From NCBI GenBank assembly GCA_045544835.1, contig JAZPZS010000129.1, positions 1-24,672 of the forward strand: DNA of 24,672 bases. The letters are read 5' to 3'. Made by a program: the position numbers and the translations under genes. Positions within the stretch are counted from its first letter, which is position 1. Every line of letters begins with the position of its first letter. Below, piece by piece: positions 7,562-14,517 of the stretch. The stretch is from UBA1189 sp045544835. GTDB taxonomy: Bacteria > Bacteroidota > Bacteroidia > Bacteroidales > Bacteroidaceae. The notes below the pieces were generated by a model that was given only the letters and a program-made list of their open reading frames with translations, searched no databases and had not been told where the DNA came from.

Positions 7562-8986
7562 ATGACAATGATGAAGAATTTTACTTTTAAGAAAAGTGTC
7601 TTAACCCTCTTGGCTGGCGCTCTACTTGTAGCTTGTGGCTCCAAGGTTCAATACGAAACAATTCAGGTAGAAGCACCTTTTGCCATGGAACCGATTAGTG
7701 TACCTGTATTCCCCGAAAGGGACTTCTCCATCGCCGATTACGGAGCTTCAGACACCTCAGTATGCACATCGGCTATAGCGCTAGCCATCGAAGCTTGCCA
7801 CAAGGCTGGAGGCGGTCGCGTGGTGATACCTGCTGGGCAATGGCTCACAGGCCCCATACACCTGAAAAGTAATGTCAACCTTCATCTCGCCGAGGGAGCA
7901 GTGGTGCGCTTCACCGATGTTCCAGCCGACTACCTGCCCGCCGTGCCCACCTCATGGGAAGGCATGGAGTGCTATAACTATTCGCCCCTCGTGTATGCCT
8001 ACGAATGCGATAATATCGCTATCACGGGAACAGGTAAACTCTACCCTCACATGACCCTGTGGCGCAGGTGGTTTAGCCGTCCCAAGGCCCACATGGATGC
8101 ATTGGCTAGCCTCTATCACCAGATGTCGAACGATGCACCCGTCGAGGATCGCCAAATGGCAGTTGGCGACAATAACTTCCGTCCCCACCTCATACATTTC
8201 AACCGTTGCAAGCATGTCCTGCTCGACGGCTTCGAGATTGAGAACAGCCCCTTCTGGACCATTCACCTCTACCTATGCGATGGCGGTGTTGTGCGTAACC
8301 TTAAGGTTAAAGCTCATGGACACAACAACGATGGTGTCGATCTCGAGATGGCTCGCAACTTCCTCGTTGAGAACTGTGTGTTCGATCAGGGAGATGATGC
8401 TGTAGTCATCAAGTCGGGCCGTAACCACGATGCTTGGCGACTCAATACCCCGTGCGAGAACATCGTAGTGCGCAATTGCACCATCAATGCAGGTCACACC
8501 CTACTGGGTATCGGCAGTGAGCTTGCAGGCGGCGTACGTAACATTTACATGCACCATTGTGTAGCCCCTGGCACTGTGCACCGCCTTTTCTTTGTCAAGA
8601 CCAACCACCGTCGTGGAGCCTTTGTTGAAAACATCTACATGGACAGCATCTTTACGGGAGGTACCTTGCGAGTGGCCGAAATCGACACCGATGTGCTCTA
8701 TCAATGGCGCAATCTGGTACCTACCTACAAGGATACCCTCACCCGCATCTCCAACATCTACCTAAGCAATGTAGAGTGCGATTCGGCCAAGGCCATCTAT
8801 GAGTTGCGTGGCGATGAACGTTTGCCCATCTCCAACATCGTGATGCGTAACATCCATGTCGATTGCGTGGCCGACACGCTCAATGGGGTAAAAAATGTTG
8901 ATGGTCTCGTTGTTGACAATGTTACTTTCACTACGCACGACCCCGCTGCCTTGCCGTCGCTGACCAGGTATTTGGGCAATAAGTGA
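7562..8986 (+). CDS. Glycoside hydrolase family 28 (polygalacturonase-like) lipoprotein
   Basis: This is a parallel beta-helix hydrolase of the pectinase type, probably acting on galacturonate- or rhamnogalacturonan-containing chains in the periplasm or at the cell surface. The 474-residue product starts with a lipoprotein signal ending LLVAC (Cys25); ATGs at 7568 and 7571 are alternative starts. It then has the N-terminal pectate-lyase-like entry (FSIADYGASDTSVCTSAI). The GH28 catalytic set is present in variant form: NNDGVDLE (Asp257), GDDAVVIKSG (Asp278, Asp279), GHTLLGIGSE (His312) and FVKTNHRRG (Lys346), standing for the textbook NTD, DD, GHG and RIK. The three catalytic aspartates are kept. 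There is no SusC/SusD pair nearby, so it is not part of a classical polysaccharide utilisation locus in this window. Confidence 0.9.
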   Translation: MTMMKNFTFKKSVLTLLAGALLVACGSKVQYETIQVEAPFAMEPISVPVFPERDFSIADYGASDTSVCTSAIALAIEACHKAGGGRVVIPAGQWLTGPIHLKSNVNLHLAEGAVVRFTDVPADYLPAVPTSWEGMECYNYSPLVYAYECDNIAITGTGKLYPHMTLWRRWFSRPKAHMDALASLYHQMSNDAPVEDRQMAVGDNNFRPHLIHFNRCKHVLLDGFEIENSPFWTIHLYLCDGGVVRNLKVKAHGHNNDGVDLEMARNFLVENCVFDQGDDAVVIKSGRNHDAWRLNTPCENIVVRNCTINAGHTLLGIGSELAGGVRNIYMHHCVAPGTVHRLFFVKTNHRRGAFVENIYMDSIFTGGTLRVAEIDTDVLYQWRNLVPTYKDTLTRISNIYLSNVECDSAKAIYELRGDERLPISNIVMRNIHVDCVADTLNGVKNVDGLVVDNVTFTTHDPAALPSLTRYLGNK

Positions 8987-9009
8987 TTCTTGATTCACCG
9001 ATGTTACTA

Positions 9010-9039
9010 TAGCCTATATTATAAGCAGAAGTTAGGCTA
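9010..9039. repeat. Inverted repeat upstream of aminotransferase promoter
   Basis: Perfect 7-bp arms TAGCCTA (9010-9016) and TAGGCTA (9033-9039) are separated by 16 nt, about 25 bp upstream of the -33 box of the next gene. No T-run follows. It may be a regulator site or the remains of the GH28 terminator. Confidence 0.4.
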
Positions 9040-9062
9040 CACCTCAGAAATGCTTAAATAAA

Positions 9063-9094
9063 TTTGGCATTTCGTTCGGCTTGTACTAATTTTG
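9063..9094 (+). promoter_or_regulatory. Bacteroidetes-type promoter of the aminotransferase run
   Basis: TTTG at 9063-9066 and TAATTTTG at 9087-9094 are separated by 20 bp, a full match to the Bacteroidetes consensus. The -7 box covers the upstream TTG codon at 9092, so translation must start later, at the ATG at 9122. Confidence 0.8.
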
Positions 9095-9121
9095 CGGTTT
9101 ATTTATATCCATATATTATAT

Positions 9122-10321
9122 ATGCCACAAATATCACAGCGCGGCACATTGATGCCTGCTTCGCCTATACGTAAACTGGTGCCTTTGGCCGATGATGCCA
9201 AAGCACGAGGAATACATGTATACCATCTCAATATAGGTCAGCCTGACCTGCCGACACCGCAAGCGGCCATTGATGCCATACGCAACATCGATCGCAAAGT
9301 GTTGGAGTATAGCCCTTCGCAAGGCTATCGTAGCTATCGCGAGAAGTTGGTAAACTACTACAAGAAGTACGATATCAATCTCACGGCCGATGACATCATT
9401 ATCACTACGGGTGGTTCCGAGGCGGTGCTTTTTTCGTTCCTTGCCTGTCTGAACCCAGGTGATGAGATTATCATGCCCGACCCCTTCTATGCCAACTATC
9501 AGGCATTTGCCATCTCGGCAGGTGCGGTAATCCGTACTATCCCAACAACGATTGAGGAGGGTTTCTGTTTGCCTAAGGTAGAGCGATTCGAAGAACTTAT
9601 CAACGAGCGCACCAAGGCCATCATGATTTGTAACCCCAATAACCCTACGGGATATCTCTATACACGTCGTGAGATGAACCAGATACGTGACTTGGTGAAG
9701 AAATACGACCTCTATCTCTTCTCCGACGAGGTGTATCGTGAATTCATCTATACAGGCTCACCCTATATCTCGGCCTGCCATCTCGAGGGTATCGAGGATA
9801 ATGTGGTGCTCATCGACTCGGTATCGAAACGCTACTCGGAGTGCGGTATACGTATCGGTGCCCTCATCACGAAGAATAAGCAGTTGCGCCAGGCAGTGAT
9901 GAAGTTCTGTCAGGCCCGCTTGAGTCCTCCACTGATTGGTCAGATAGCTGCCGAGGCTTCGCTCGATGAGCCAGAAGAATACACACGCGATACGTATGAT
10001 GAATATGTAGAGCGTCGTAAGTGCCTGATTGACGGGCTCAACCGCATTCCGGGCGTGTATAGTCCCATTCCCATGGGCGCTTTCTATACGGTGGCCCGCT
10101 TGCCGGTCGATGACAGTGAGAAGTTCTGCGCATGGTGCCTCAGTGAGTTCAACTACGAAGGAGAAACCGTGATGATGGCTCCTGCCAGCGGATTCTACAC
10201 AACTCCCGGAGCAGGACGCGACGAAGTGCGTATTGCTTATGTGCTGAAGAAAGACGACCTGCAACGTGCGCTCGTAGTGTTGCAAAAGGCATTGGAGACA
10301 TATCCGGGCCGAACGATTTAA
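9122..10321 (+). CDS. Pyridoxal-phosphate aminotransferase, class I/II
   Basis: This is a fold-type I PLP aminotransferase of the aspartate aminotransferase class I/II family, cytoplasmic, moving an amino group between an amino acid and a 2-oxo acid. From the ATG at 9122 it has 399 residues. It shows the substrate loop NIGQPDLPTP (37-46), the TGGSEA phosphate region (96-101), NPNNPTG (171-177), the pyridine-binding Asp202 in FSDEVY, and the cofactor lysine Lys236 in SVSKRYSECGIRIG. The 9092 start is rejected because it lies within the promoter. It is the first gene of a likely three-gene run with a permease and a nitroreductase. The amino-acid specificity cannot be decided from sequence alone; aspartate or aromatic substrates are plausible. 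Confidence 0.92.
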   Translation: MPQISQRGTLMPASPIRKLVPLADDAKARGIHVYHLNIGQPDLPTPQAAIDAIRNIDRKVLEYSPSQGYRSYREKLVNYYKKYDINLTADDIIITTGGSEAVLFSFLACLNPGDEIIMPDPFYANYQAFAISAGAVIRTIPTTIEEGFCLPKVERFEELINERTKAIMICNPNNPTGYLYTRREMNQIRDLVKKYDLYLFSDEVYREFIYTGSPYISACHLEGIEDNVVLIDSVSKRYSECGIRIGALITKNKQLRQAVMKFCQARLSPPLIGQIAAEASLDEPEEYTRDTYDEYVERRKCLIDGLNRIPGVYSPIPMGAFYTVARLPVDDSEKFCAWCLSEFNYEGETVMMAPASGFYTTPGAGRDEVRIAYVLKKDDLQRALVVLQKALETYPGRTI

Positions 10322-10327
10322 TTGTCC

Positions 10328-10362
10328 GCTCACCACTTACCGCCCACCTCTCACCACTAATC
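10328..10362 (+). repeat. Heptanucleotide repeat spacer (5 units)
   Basis: From 6 nt after the aminotransferase stop to the base before the next ATG, the sequence is five in-phase 7-nt units of the form NCTCACC (GCTCACC, ACTTACC, GCCCACC and so on). Apart from those 6 nt, the whole intercistronic gap is repeat. See the similar but longer array at 11604-11680. Confidence 0.7.
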
Positions 10363-11601
10363 ATGGAATCGTTCATCGCCCGTCGTCTTTATAAGAGCGA
10401 ACAAGGTAGTCGTAGTGTATCGCGCCCCGCTGTGCTTATTGCACAGATTGGTGTGGCTTTGGGTTTGGCGGTGATGCTCGTGACGATAGCCGTATCGTTT
10501 GGTTTCAAGCATGAAGTGCGCGAGAAGGCCGTTGGGTTCAGTTCGCATATCCACATCAGTAACTACGAGAGTGCGCAGGATTTCGAAGCATTACCCGTAG
10601 CTGCCGATACCTCTCTGATGCAGATGCTGGCGTCGATGAAGGGGGTGGAGCATGTGCAGCGCTATGCTGTAAAGCCGGGCGTGCTTCGTACAGACGATGA
10701 CTTTATAGGCTACATCCTCAAGGGAGTGGGAGAGGACTACGACCTCTCGTTCTATGCACAATACCTGAAGGAGGGCATAGTGCCGCAGTTCTCCGATAGT
10801 GTGGCATCGGGCAATATCCTGCTTTCTCGTGCCATTGCCGACAAACTGCAACTTGGCGTAGGTGATAAGGTAGACTCCTACTTCTTGCAAGGCACTATGC
10901 GTGCCCGCCGCTATACGGTGGCTGGAATCTACGAAACGGGCTTCAACGAGTATGACCGCCTGTTTGTGATTGCCGACCTGAAAGCCGTGCAGGCACTAAA
11001 CCGCTGGGAATCAGAACAGGTGACTGGTGTAGAGGTAGCGCTCACCGATTTCAGCAAAGTGGAAGATATGAACTGGGAGCTGGGTACCTTGCTCGACCGC
11101 ACCGAAGACAAATATGGCAATCAGTATCTGGTGCAGTCGGTCACCGATATCAATCCCGGCCTCTTTGCCTGGCTCGATGTGCTGGACATGAACGTGTGGC
11201 TTATCCTGGCTCTCATGATAGGAGTGGCAGGTTTTACGATGATTTCCGGCTTGCTCATACTCATCATAGAGCGCACCCAGTTTATCGGTATACTCAAGGC
11301 TATCGGCGCATCCAATGCTTCGGTGCGCAAGGCATTCCTTTATCTGGCCATGCTCATCATCGGCAAGGGCATGCTGTGGGGCAATATCGTGGGGCTGGGT
11401 CTCTGTGCGGTGCAGAAGTTTACAGGCCTTATCCCGCTCGATCCTACCAACTACTACCTCGACCGTGTGCCCATCGAGTTCAATTGGCTCTTTATACTTG
11501 CTGTCAATGTGGTGATGTTTGTGCTTTCGGTGCTGATACTTATTGTACCCTCACATCTGATATCGCGCATCTATCCCACCAAGGCAATGCGGTTTGAGTA
11601 A
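10363..11601 (+). CDS. ABC transporter permease, FtsX/LolC family
   Basis: This is an inner-membrane permease of the lipoprotein-release/MacB type, which works with a LolD-like ATPase to move lipoproteins or other lipophilic substrates out of the inner membrane. The 412-residue product has the classic four-helix layout. One N-terminal helix (about 23-50) is followed by a large periplasmic domain (about 55-275) and three C-terminal helices (about 280-305, 320-350 and 370-398). The cytoplasmic coupling segment ERTQFIGILKAIGAS lies after the second helix, and the protein ends with the typical YPTKAMRFE tail. The ATPase partner is not in this window; the ABC ATPase at 6752 is of a different group. 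Coupling to the aminotransferase is by position only. Confidence 0.9.
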   Translation: MESFIARRLYKSEQGSRSVSRPAVLIAQIGVALGLAVMLVTIAVSFGFKHEVREKAVGFSSHIHISNYESAQDFEALPVAADTSLMQMLASMKGVEHVQRYAVKPGVLRTDDDFIGYILKGVGEDYDLSFYAQYLKEGIVPQFSDSVASGNILLSRAIADKLQLGVGDKVDSYFLQGTMRARRYTVAGIYETGFNEYDRLFVIADLKAVQALNRWESEQVTGVEVALTDFSKVEDMNWELGTLLDRTEDKYGNQYLVQSVTDINPGLFAWLDVLDMNVWLILALMIGVAGFTMISGLLILIIERTQFIGILKAIGASNASVRKAFLYLAMLIIGKGMLWGNIVGLGLCAVQKFTGLIPLDPTNYYLDRVPIEFNWLFILAVNVVMFVLSVLILIVPSHLISRIYPTKAMRFE

Positions 11602-11603
11602 AT

Positions 11604-11680
11604 TTTTATGTTTAGTGTTTAATGTTTAGAGTTTAGAGTTTAGTGTCCCATATCCCATAACCTTTAACCCATAACCCATA
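11604..11680 (+). repeat. Two-part heptanucleotide repeat spacer (11 units)
   Basis: The gap between permease and nitroreductase is eleven in-phase 7-nt units. Six are of the type TTTAGWG/TTTAATG (11604-11645, the first being TTTTATG). Five are of the type WCCCATA (11646-11680, with one ACCTTTA variant). The register does not slip at the switch between the two families. The array starts 2 nt after the upstream stop codon and ends 12 nt before the next ATG. Confidence 0.85.
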
Positions 11681-11692
11681 TATAATACAAAG

Positions 11693-12205
11693 ATGAATTT
11701 CTTAGATTTAGTAAAAGCCCGTTATTCAGTGCGCACCTATGAGCAGCGCACCATCGAACCCGAAAAGTTGCAATATGTAATGGAGTGCGTGCGCCTCGCC
11801 CCTTCGGCCGTCAACCTACAGCCGTGGAAGTTCTTCGTGTTGACCAAGCCCGAAGACTGCGACAAGATACGCCAGTGCTATCATCGCGAGTGGTTCAATG
11901 AAGCACCTATGTACATCATCGCCTGCTCCAATCATGAGGAGTCGTGGAAACGCCGTCGCTCCGAGCCCAAAGACCATGCCGACATCGACATCAGCATTGC
12001 CGTAGAGCATCTCTGCCTGGCAGCAGCCGAGGTAGGTTTGGGTACCTGCTGGGTATGCAACTTCGATGTAGAGCTCTGCCGCAATCTCTTCGGCATTGCC
12101 GACCCCTACGAACCCGCCGTCCTCATTCCCATAGGCTATCCGGCTACCAATGAGGTGCCTGAGAAGACACGCAAGCCTATGGACGAGGTGTTTGTGAACT
12201 TTTAA
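11693..12205 (+). CDS. Nitroreductase-family flavoprotein
   Basis: This is an FMN-dependent NAD(P)H oxidoreductase of the nitroreductase family, soluble and probably dimeric. The 170-residue product has the N-terminal FMN-phosphate motif ARYSVRTY (about residues 9-16), the SAVNLQPWKFFVL segment (about 38-50) that binds flavin, and the late GTCWVCNF and IPIGYPA motifs. It is shorter than classical NfsB (about 217), typical of the compact Bacteroidetes/Firmicutes subgroup. It follows the heptad-repeat spacer and no internal promoter is evident, so it is probably read from the aminotransferase promoter. The true substrate is unknown; nitro-compound reduction is a family activity, not a shown role. 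Confidence 0.92.
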   Translation: MNFLDLVKARYSVRTYEQRTIEPEKLQYVMECVRLAPSAVNLQPWKFFVLTKPEDCDKIRQCYHREWFNEAPMYIIACSNHEESWKRRRSEPKDHADIDISIAVEHLCLAAAEVGLGTCWVCNFDVELCRNLFGIADPYEPAVLIPIGYPATNEVPEKTRKPMDEVFVNF

Positions 12206-12253
12206 CTTCGAATAATTAACACTGCAATGCAAGGAACTAAATGTTATTTTCCT

Positions 12254-12261
12254 TATATTTG
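12254..12261 (+). promoter_or_regulatory. -7 element TATATTTG upstream of small lipoprotein
   Basis: TATATTTG matches TAnnTTTG exactly, but there is no TTTG-like box at the usual distance. The predicted start of transcription is near 12268, only about 13 nt before the ATG at 12281. It would place the in-frame upstream start at 12227 outside the mRNA. Confidence 0.42.
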
Positions 12262-12280
12262 CATTGAATTACGTATGATT

Positions 12281-12766
12281 ATGAAAAGAACTGTTCTATT
12301 AAGCATCGGTATGGCTGTAGCGCTACTGCTTGGCCTTGTGTCCTGTGAGAGCAAACCTATTGTAGGCGAGTTGCCCGAATATGGCAATCTGAAATTTACT
12401 AAAGCACCGCGTTCGACACTTCTGTTGGACAGGCAGAACGATATTCCTACGCTGACACAATGTGAGGCGGGTGATTCTGTAACAGTGTTTATGCAGGTGG
12501 CATTTGTGGGTGCCTATATCTATAATGCCGATTATGAGTGGAATTTGATTGCCGGTGATGAATCACAGGAGGCTGAAATCCCTGTCGTGGCGCCTACCAA
12601 GCAGACTGCGTTGCCGATGTGGACTTTCAAGGCGCCTGAGGTCCCGGGAAGATATGCTGTAACCTTCAAGGCACACTATGATTTCTCGGCGGACACTGCG
12701 CTGGGTACGGTGTATGGTGAGTCGCAATCGTACAGCGCAGACTTTATTGTAACAAAGTCTAAGTAG
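12281..12766 (+). CDS. Small lipoprotein of unknown function
   Basis: I do not recognise a family. Starting at the ATG at 12281 (12275 is two codons upstream), the 161-residue product has a lipoprotein signal, MKRTVLLS followed by a hydrophobic stretch and the lipobox LVSC (Cys22). The mature part is rich in beta-strand patterns and in Val/Thr/Tyr. The stretches AGDSVTVFMQVAFVGAYIYNADYEWNL and PGRYAVTFKAHYDFSA look like an Ig-like or PKD-like beta-sandwich, which is inference only. It is probably exposed on the periplasmic or outer face of the outer membrane. It stands alone between the nitroreductase and a tRNA gene. A weak hairpin with a T-run (12812-12832) may be its terminator. Confidence 0.75.
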   Translation: MKRTVLLSIGMAVALLLGLVSCESKPIVGELPEYGNLKFTKAPRSTLLLDRQNDIPTLTQCEAGDSVTVFMQVAFVGAYIYNADYEWNLIAGDESQEAEIPVVAPTKQTALPMWTFKAPEVPGRYAVTFKAHYDFSADTALGTVYGESQSYSADFIVTKSK

Positions 12767-12832
12767 GTTTGTGCTTTAGGTTAGCTTGAGGTGGGGTTAT
12801 CGGTGTGCTTGTGGAAAATAAATTCCATTTTT

Positions 12833-12864
12833 CTTGGAAAACCCAATAAAACGCTGTAATTTTG
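12833..12864 (+). promoter_or_regulatory. Promoter of tRNA-Arg
   Basis: CTTG (12833-12836) and TAATTTTG (12857-12864) are spaced by 20 bp, close to the Bacteroidetes consensus. The expected start lies about 25 nt upstream of the tRNA 5' end. Confidence 0.62.
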
Positions 12865-12895
12865 CACCGTTTTTATAAAACGACATTTCAAGGTC

Positions 12896-12969
<74 letters not shown>

Positions 12970-12999
12970 CAAGAAGTATTAAATGTCTTCAGTGAATGT

Positions 13000-13032
13000 A
13001 AAAGAGAAAGTTGCTTTCTCTTTTATTTTTTA
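13000..13032 (+). terminator. Intrinsic terminator of tRNA-Arg
   Basis: A perfect 11-bp stem (AAAAGAGAAAG, 13000-13010; CTTTCTCTTTT, 13014-13024) with a 3-nt loop is followed by ATTTTTT. It ends only about 20 nt before the yccF start codon. Confidence 0.8.
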
Positions 13033-13050
13033 AGGACAAATCATATAGCT

Positions 13051-13419
13051 ATGTCATTGCTAGGAAATATTATTTGGATTGTTTTTGGCGGATTGTTGAT
13101 GTCTGCTGCCTATTTCTTCTTGGGCATTGTGTATTGCATTTCTATTGTAGGTATTCCTGTTGGCTTGCAACTATTCAAGATGGCTGGCCTTTCGCTGTAT
13201 CCGTTTGGTCGTGAGGTACGAGACAGGAATGGAGAGATGGGCTGTTGGTCGATGTTTCTGAACATACTTTGGATTGTGTTTGGAGGCGTTGAGATGGCTC
13301 TGGGCCATGCTGTGATTGGCCTGTTCTTTTGCATTACGGTGGTGGGAATCCCATTTGGTCTGCAGCATTTCAAACTTGCCCTGTTGGCTTTGATGCCGTT
13401 CGGCAAGGAGATTAGATGA
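13051..13419 (+). CDS. yccF: YccF-domain inner-membrane protein
   Basis: This is a small membrane protein of the YccF (DUF307) family, whose function is unknown. The 122-residue product is made of two similar halves, each with NIIWIVFGG or NILWIVFGG, a helix, a GIPVGLQ or GIPFGLQ loop and a PFGREV or PFGKEI end. It has four hydrophobic stretches, probably forming a pair of helical hairpins. The length is near that of E. coli YccF (about 148), with no extra domain. It starts about 20 nt after the tRNA terminator, leaving no room for a separate promoter, so expression probably depends on read-through. The antiporter gene follows after 30 nt and is likely co-transcribed. Confidence 0.9.
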   Translation: MSLLGNIIWIVFGGLLMSAAYFFLGIVYCISIVGIPVGLQLFKMAGLSLYPFGREVRDRNGEMGCWSMFLNILWIVFGGVEMALGHAVIGLFFCITVVGIPFGLQHFKLALLALMPFGKEIR

Positions 13420-13449
13420 TGGATATTGATTATTAACTATAGTTTTTAT

Positions 13450-14427
13450 ATGTTTCTTGATATTGTATTGATAGTGCTAGGCCTGGTGCTTATACTGGTA
13501 GGCTCGGATTGGTTGGTCGATGGAGCCTCAGGTATAGCTCGCAAGTATGGCATCAGTGAATTTATCATAGGTATGACGATTGTGGGCATTGGTACCTCGA
13601 TGCCCGAGCTGGTGTCAAGTGTTATTTCGGCTGTTGGCGGTCACGGAGACATGGCCCTGGGCAACGTTACAGGATCGAATATCTGTAATATTTTTCTCAT
13701 CTTAGGTATGACGGCATTGATCTCGCCCATCAAGTATACCCGAAGCAATATCCGCAAGGATATCCCATTTGCTATCGGCGTGTCATTATTCCTGATAGTC
13801 ATGCTGTACAATTGCTTTGGCCTATTCCGTGAAATGGGTACTCCGGGTATTTCGCGTGTCGATGCACTCTATTTATTGCTAATATTTGCGATATTTATGA
13901 TTGATTCCTTCAAATCTGCCAAGAAGGGTGGAGAAGAAGAAGAAGAAGAGGACGACGTTAAGCCGATGCCTATGGGCAAGGCGTTTGTGTTTATCGTATT
14001 GGGACTGGCTGGCTTGGTTTTTGGTGGACAGATGTTTGTAGACCATACAGTGAGCATTGCCGAGCGCTTCCATGTATCTGAGGCTTTCATTTCTATCACA
14101 CTCATGGCTGTAGGAACGTCGTTGCCCGAATTGGCTACCTGTGTCGTTGCTGCCATGAAGGGTAAGAACCAGTTGGCCTTGGGCAATGTCATCGGATCGA
14201 ACATCTTCAATCTATCACTGATTATAGGTGTCAGTGCTGCCATCTCTCCATTCGAGATTCAAACCATCTCTACCGTCGATATGGTCATGGTGCTGGTTGC
14301 TGTGCTGTTATTGTGGATGGCCTCCTTCACATTCAAGAAGAGGATGTTGGATAGGGTAGAGGGAGCCATATTCCTTTTGGTATACATTGGATATATAGGC
14401 TATTTGGCACTAAACATCCAAGGATAA
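13450..14427 (+). CDS. Calcium/sodium antiporter, CaCA family (YrbG-like)
   Basis: This is an inner-membrane cation exchanger of the Ca2+:cation antiporter family, expected to export Ca2+ in exchange for Na+ (or H+/K+). From the ATG at 13450 it has 325 residues and about ten helices in two inverted halves. Each half has the alpha-repeat motif: GTSMPEL at 48-54 with LGNVTGSN, and GTSLPEL at 222-228 with LGNVIGSN. An acidic cytoplasmic loop (about 160-170, six Glu and two Asp in a row) separates the halves. It is encoded by a GAA repeat. An upstream TTG at 13426 is possible but would add only an eight-residue tail. Transport specificity is inferred from the family. Confidence 0.93.
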   Translation: MFLDIVLIVLGLVLILVGSDWLVDGASGIARKYGISEFIIGMTIVGIGTSMPELVSSVISAVGGHGDMALGNVTGSNICNIFLILGMTALISPIKYTRSNIRKDIPFAIGVSLFLIVMLYNCFGLFREMGTPGISRVDALYLLLIFAIFMIDSFKSAKKGGEEEEEEDDVKPMPMGKAFVFIVLGLAGLVFGGQMFVDHTVSIAERFHVSEAFISITLMAVGTSLPELATCVVAAMKGKNQLALGNVIGSNIFNLSLIIGVSAAISPFEIQTISTVDMVMVLVAVLLLWMASFTFKKRMLDRVEGAIFLLVYIGYIGYLALNIQG

Positions 14428-14450
14428 GGGTAAGGAAGAAGGAAAAATAG

Positions 14451-14484
14451 GGGTGTGCCAGAATGAACTGACACACCCTTTTGT
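14451..14484. terminator. Bidirectional terminator between antiporter and MFS genes
   Basis: Arms GGGTGTGCCAG (14451-14461) and CTGACACACCC (14468-14478) pair with one mismatch around a 6-nt loop. TTTTG follows on the + strand, and a CTATTTTTCC tract follows on the - strand, so both convergent genes can use it. Confidence 0.78.
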
Positions 14485-14517
14485 TATTACCACAAAGGTG
14501 TTCCGACCATGAAGCGG

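Noticed and set aside
12812..12832. TGGAA/TTCCA hairpin with TTTTT as terminator of the small lipoprotein gene.
   Set aside because: A 5-bp AT-rich stem is too weak to list as a confident terminator; it is mentioned only in the lipoprotein entry.
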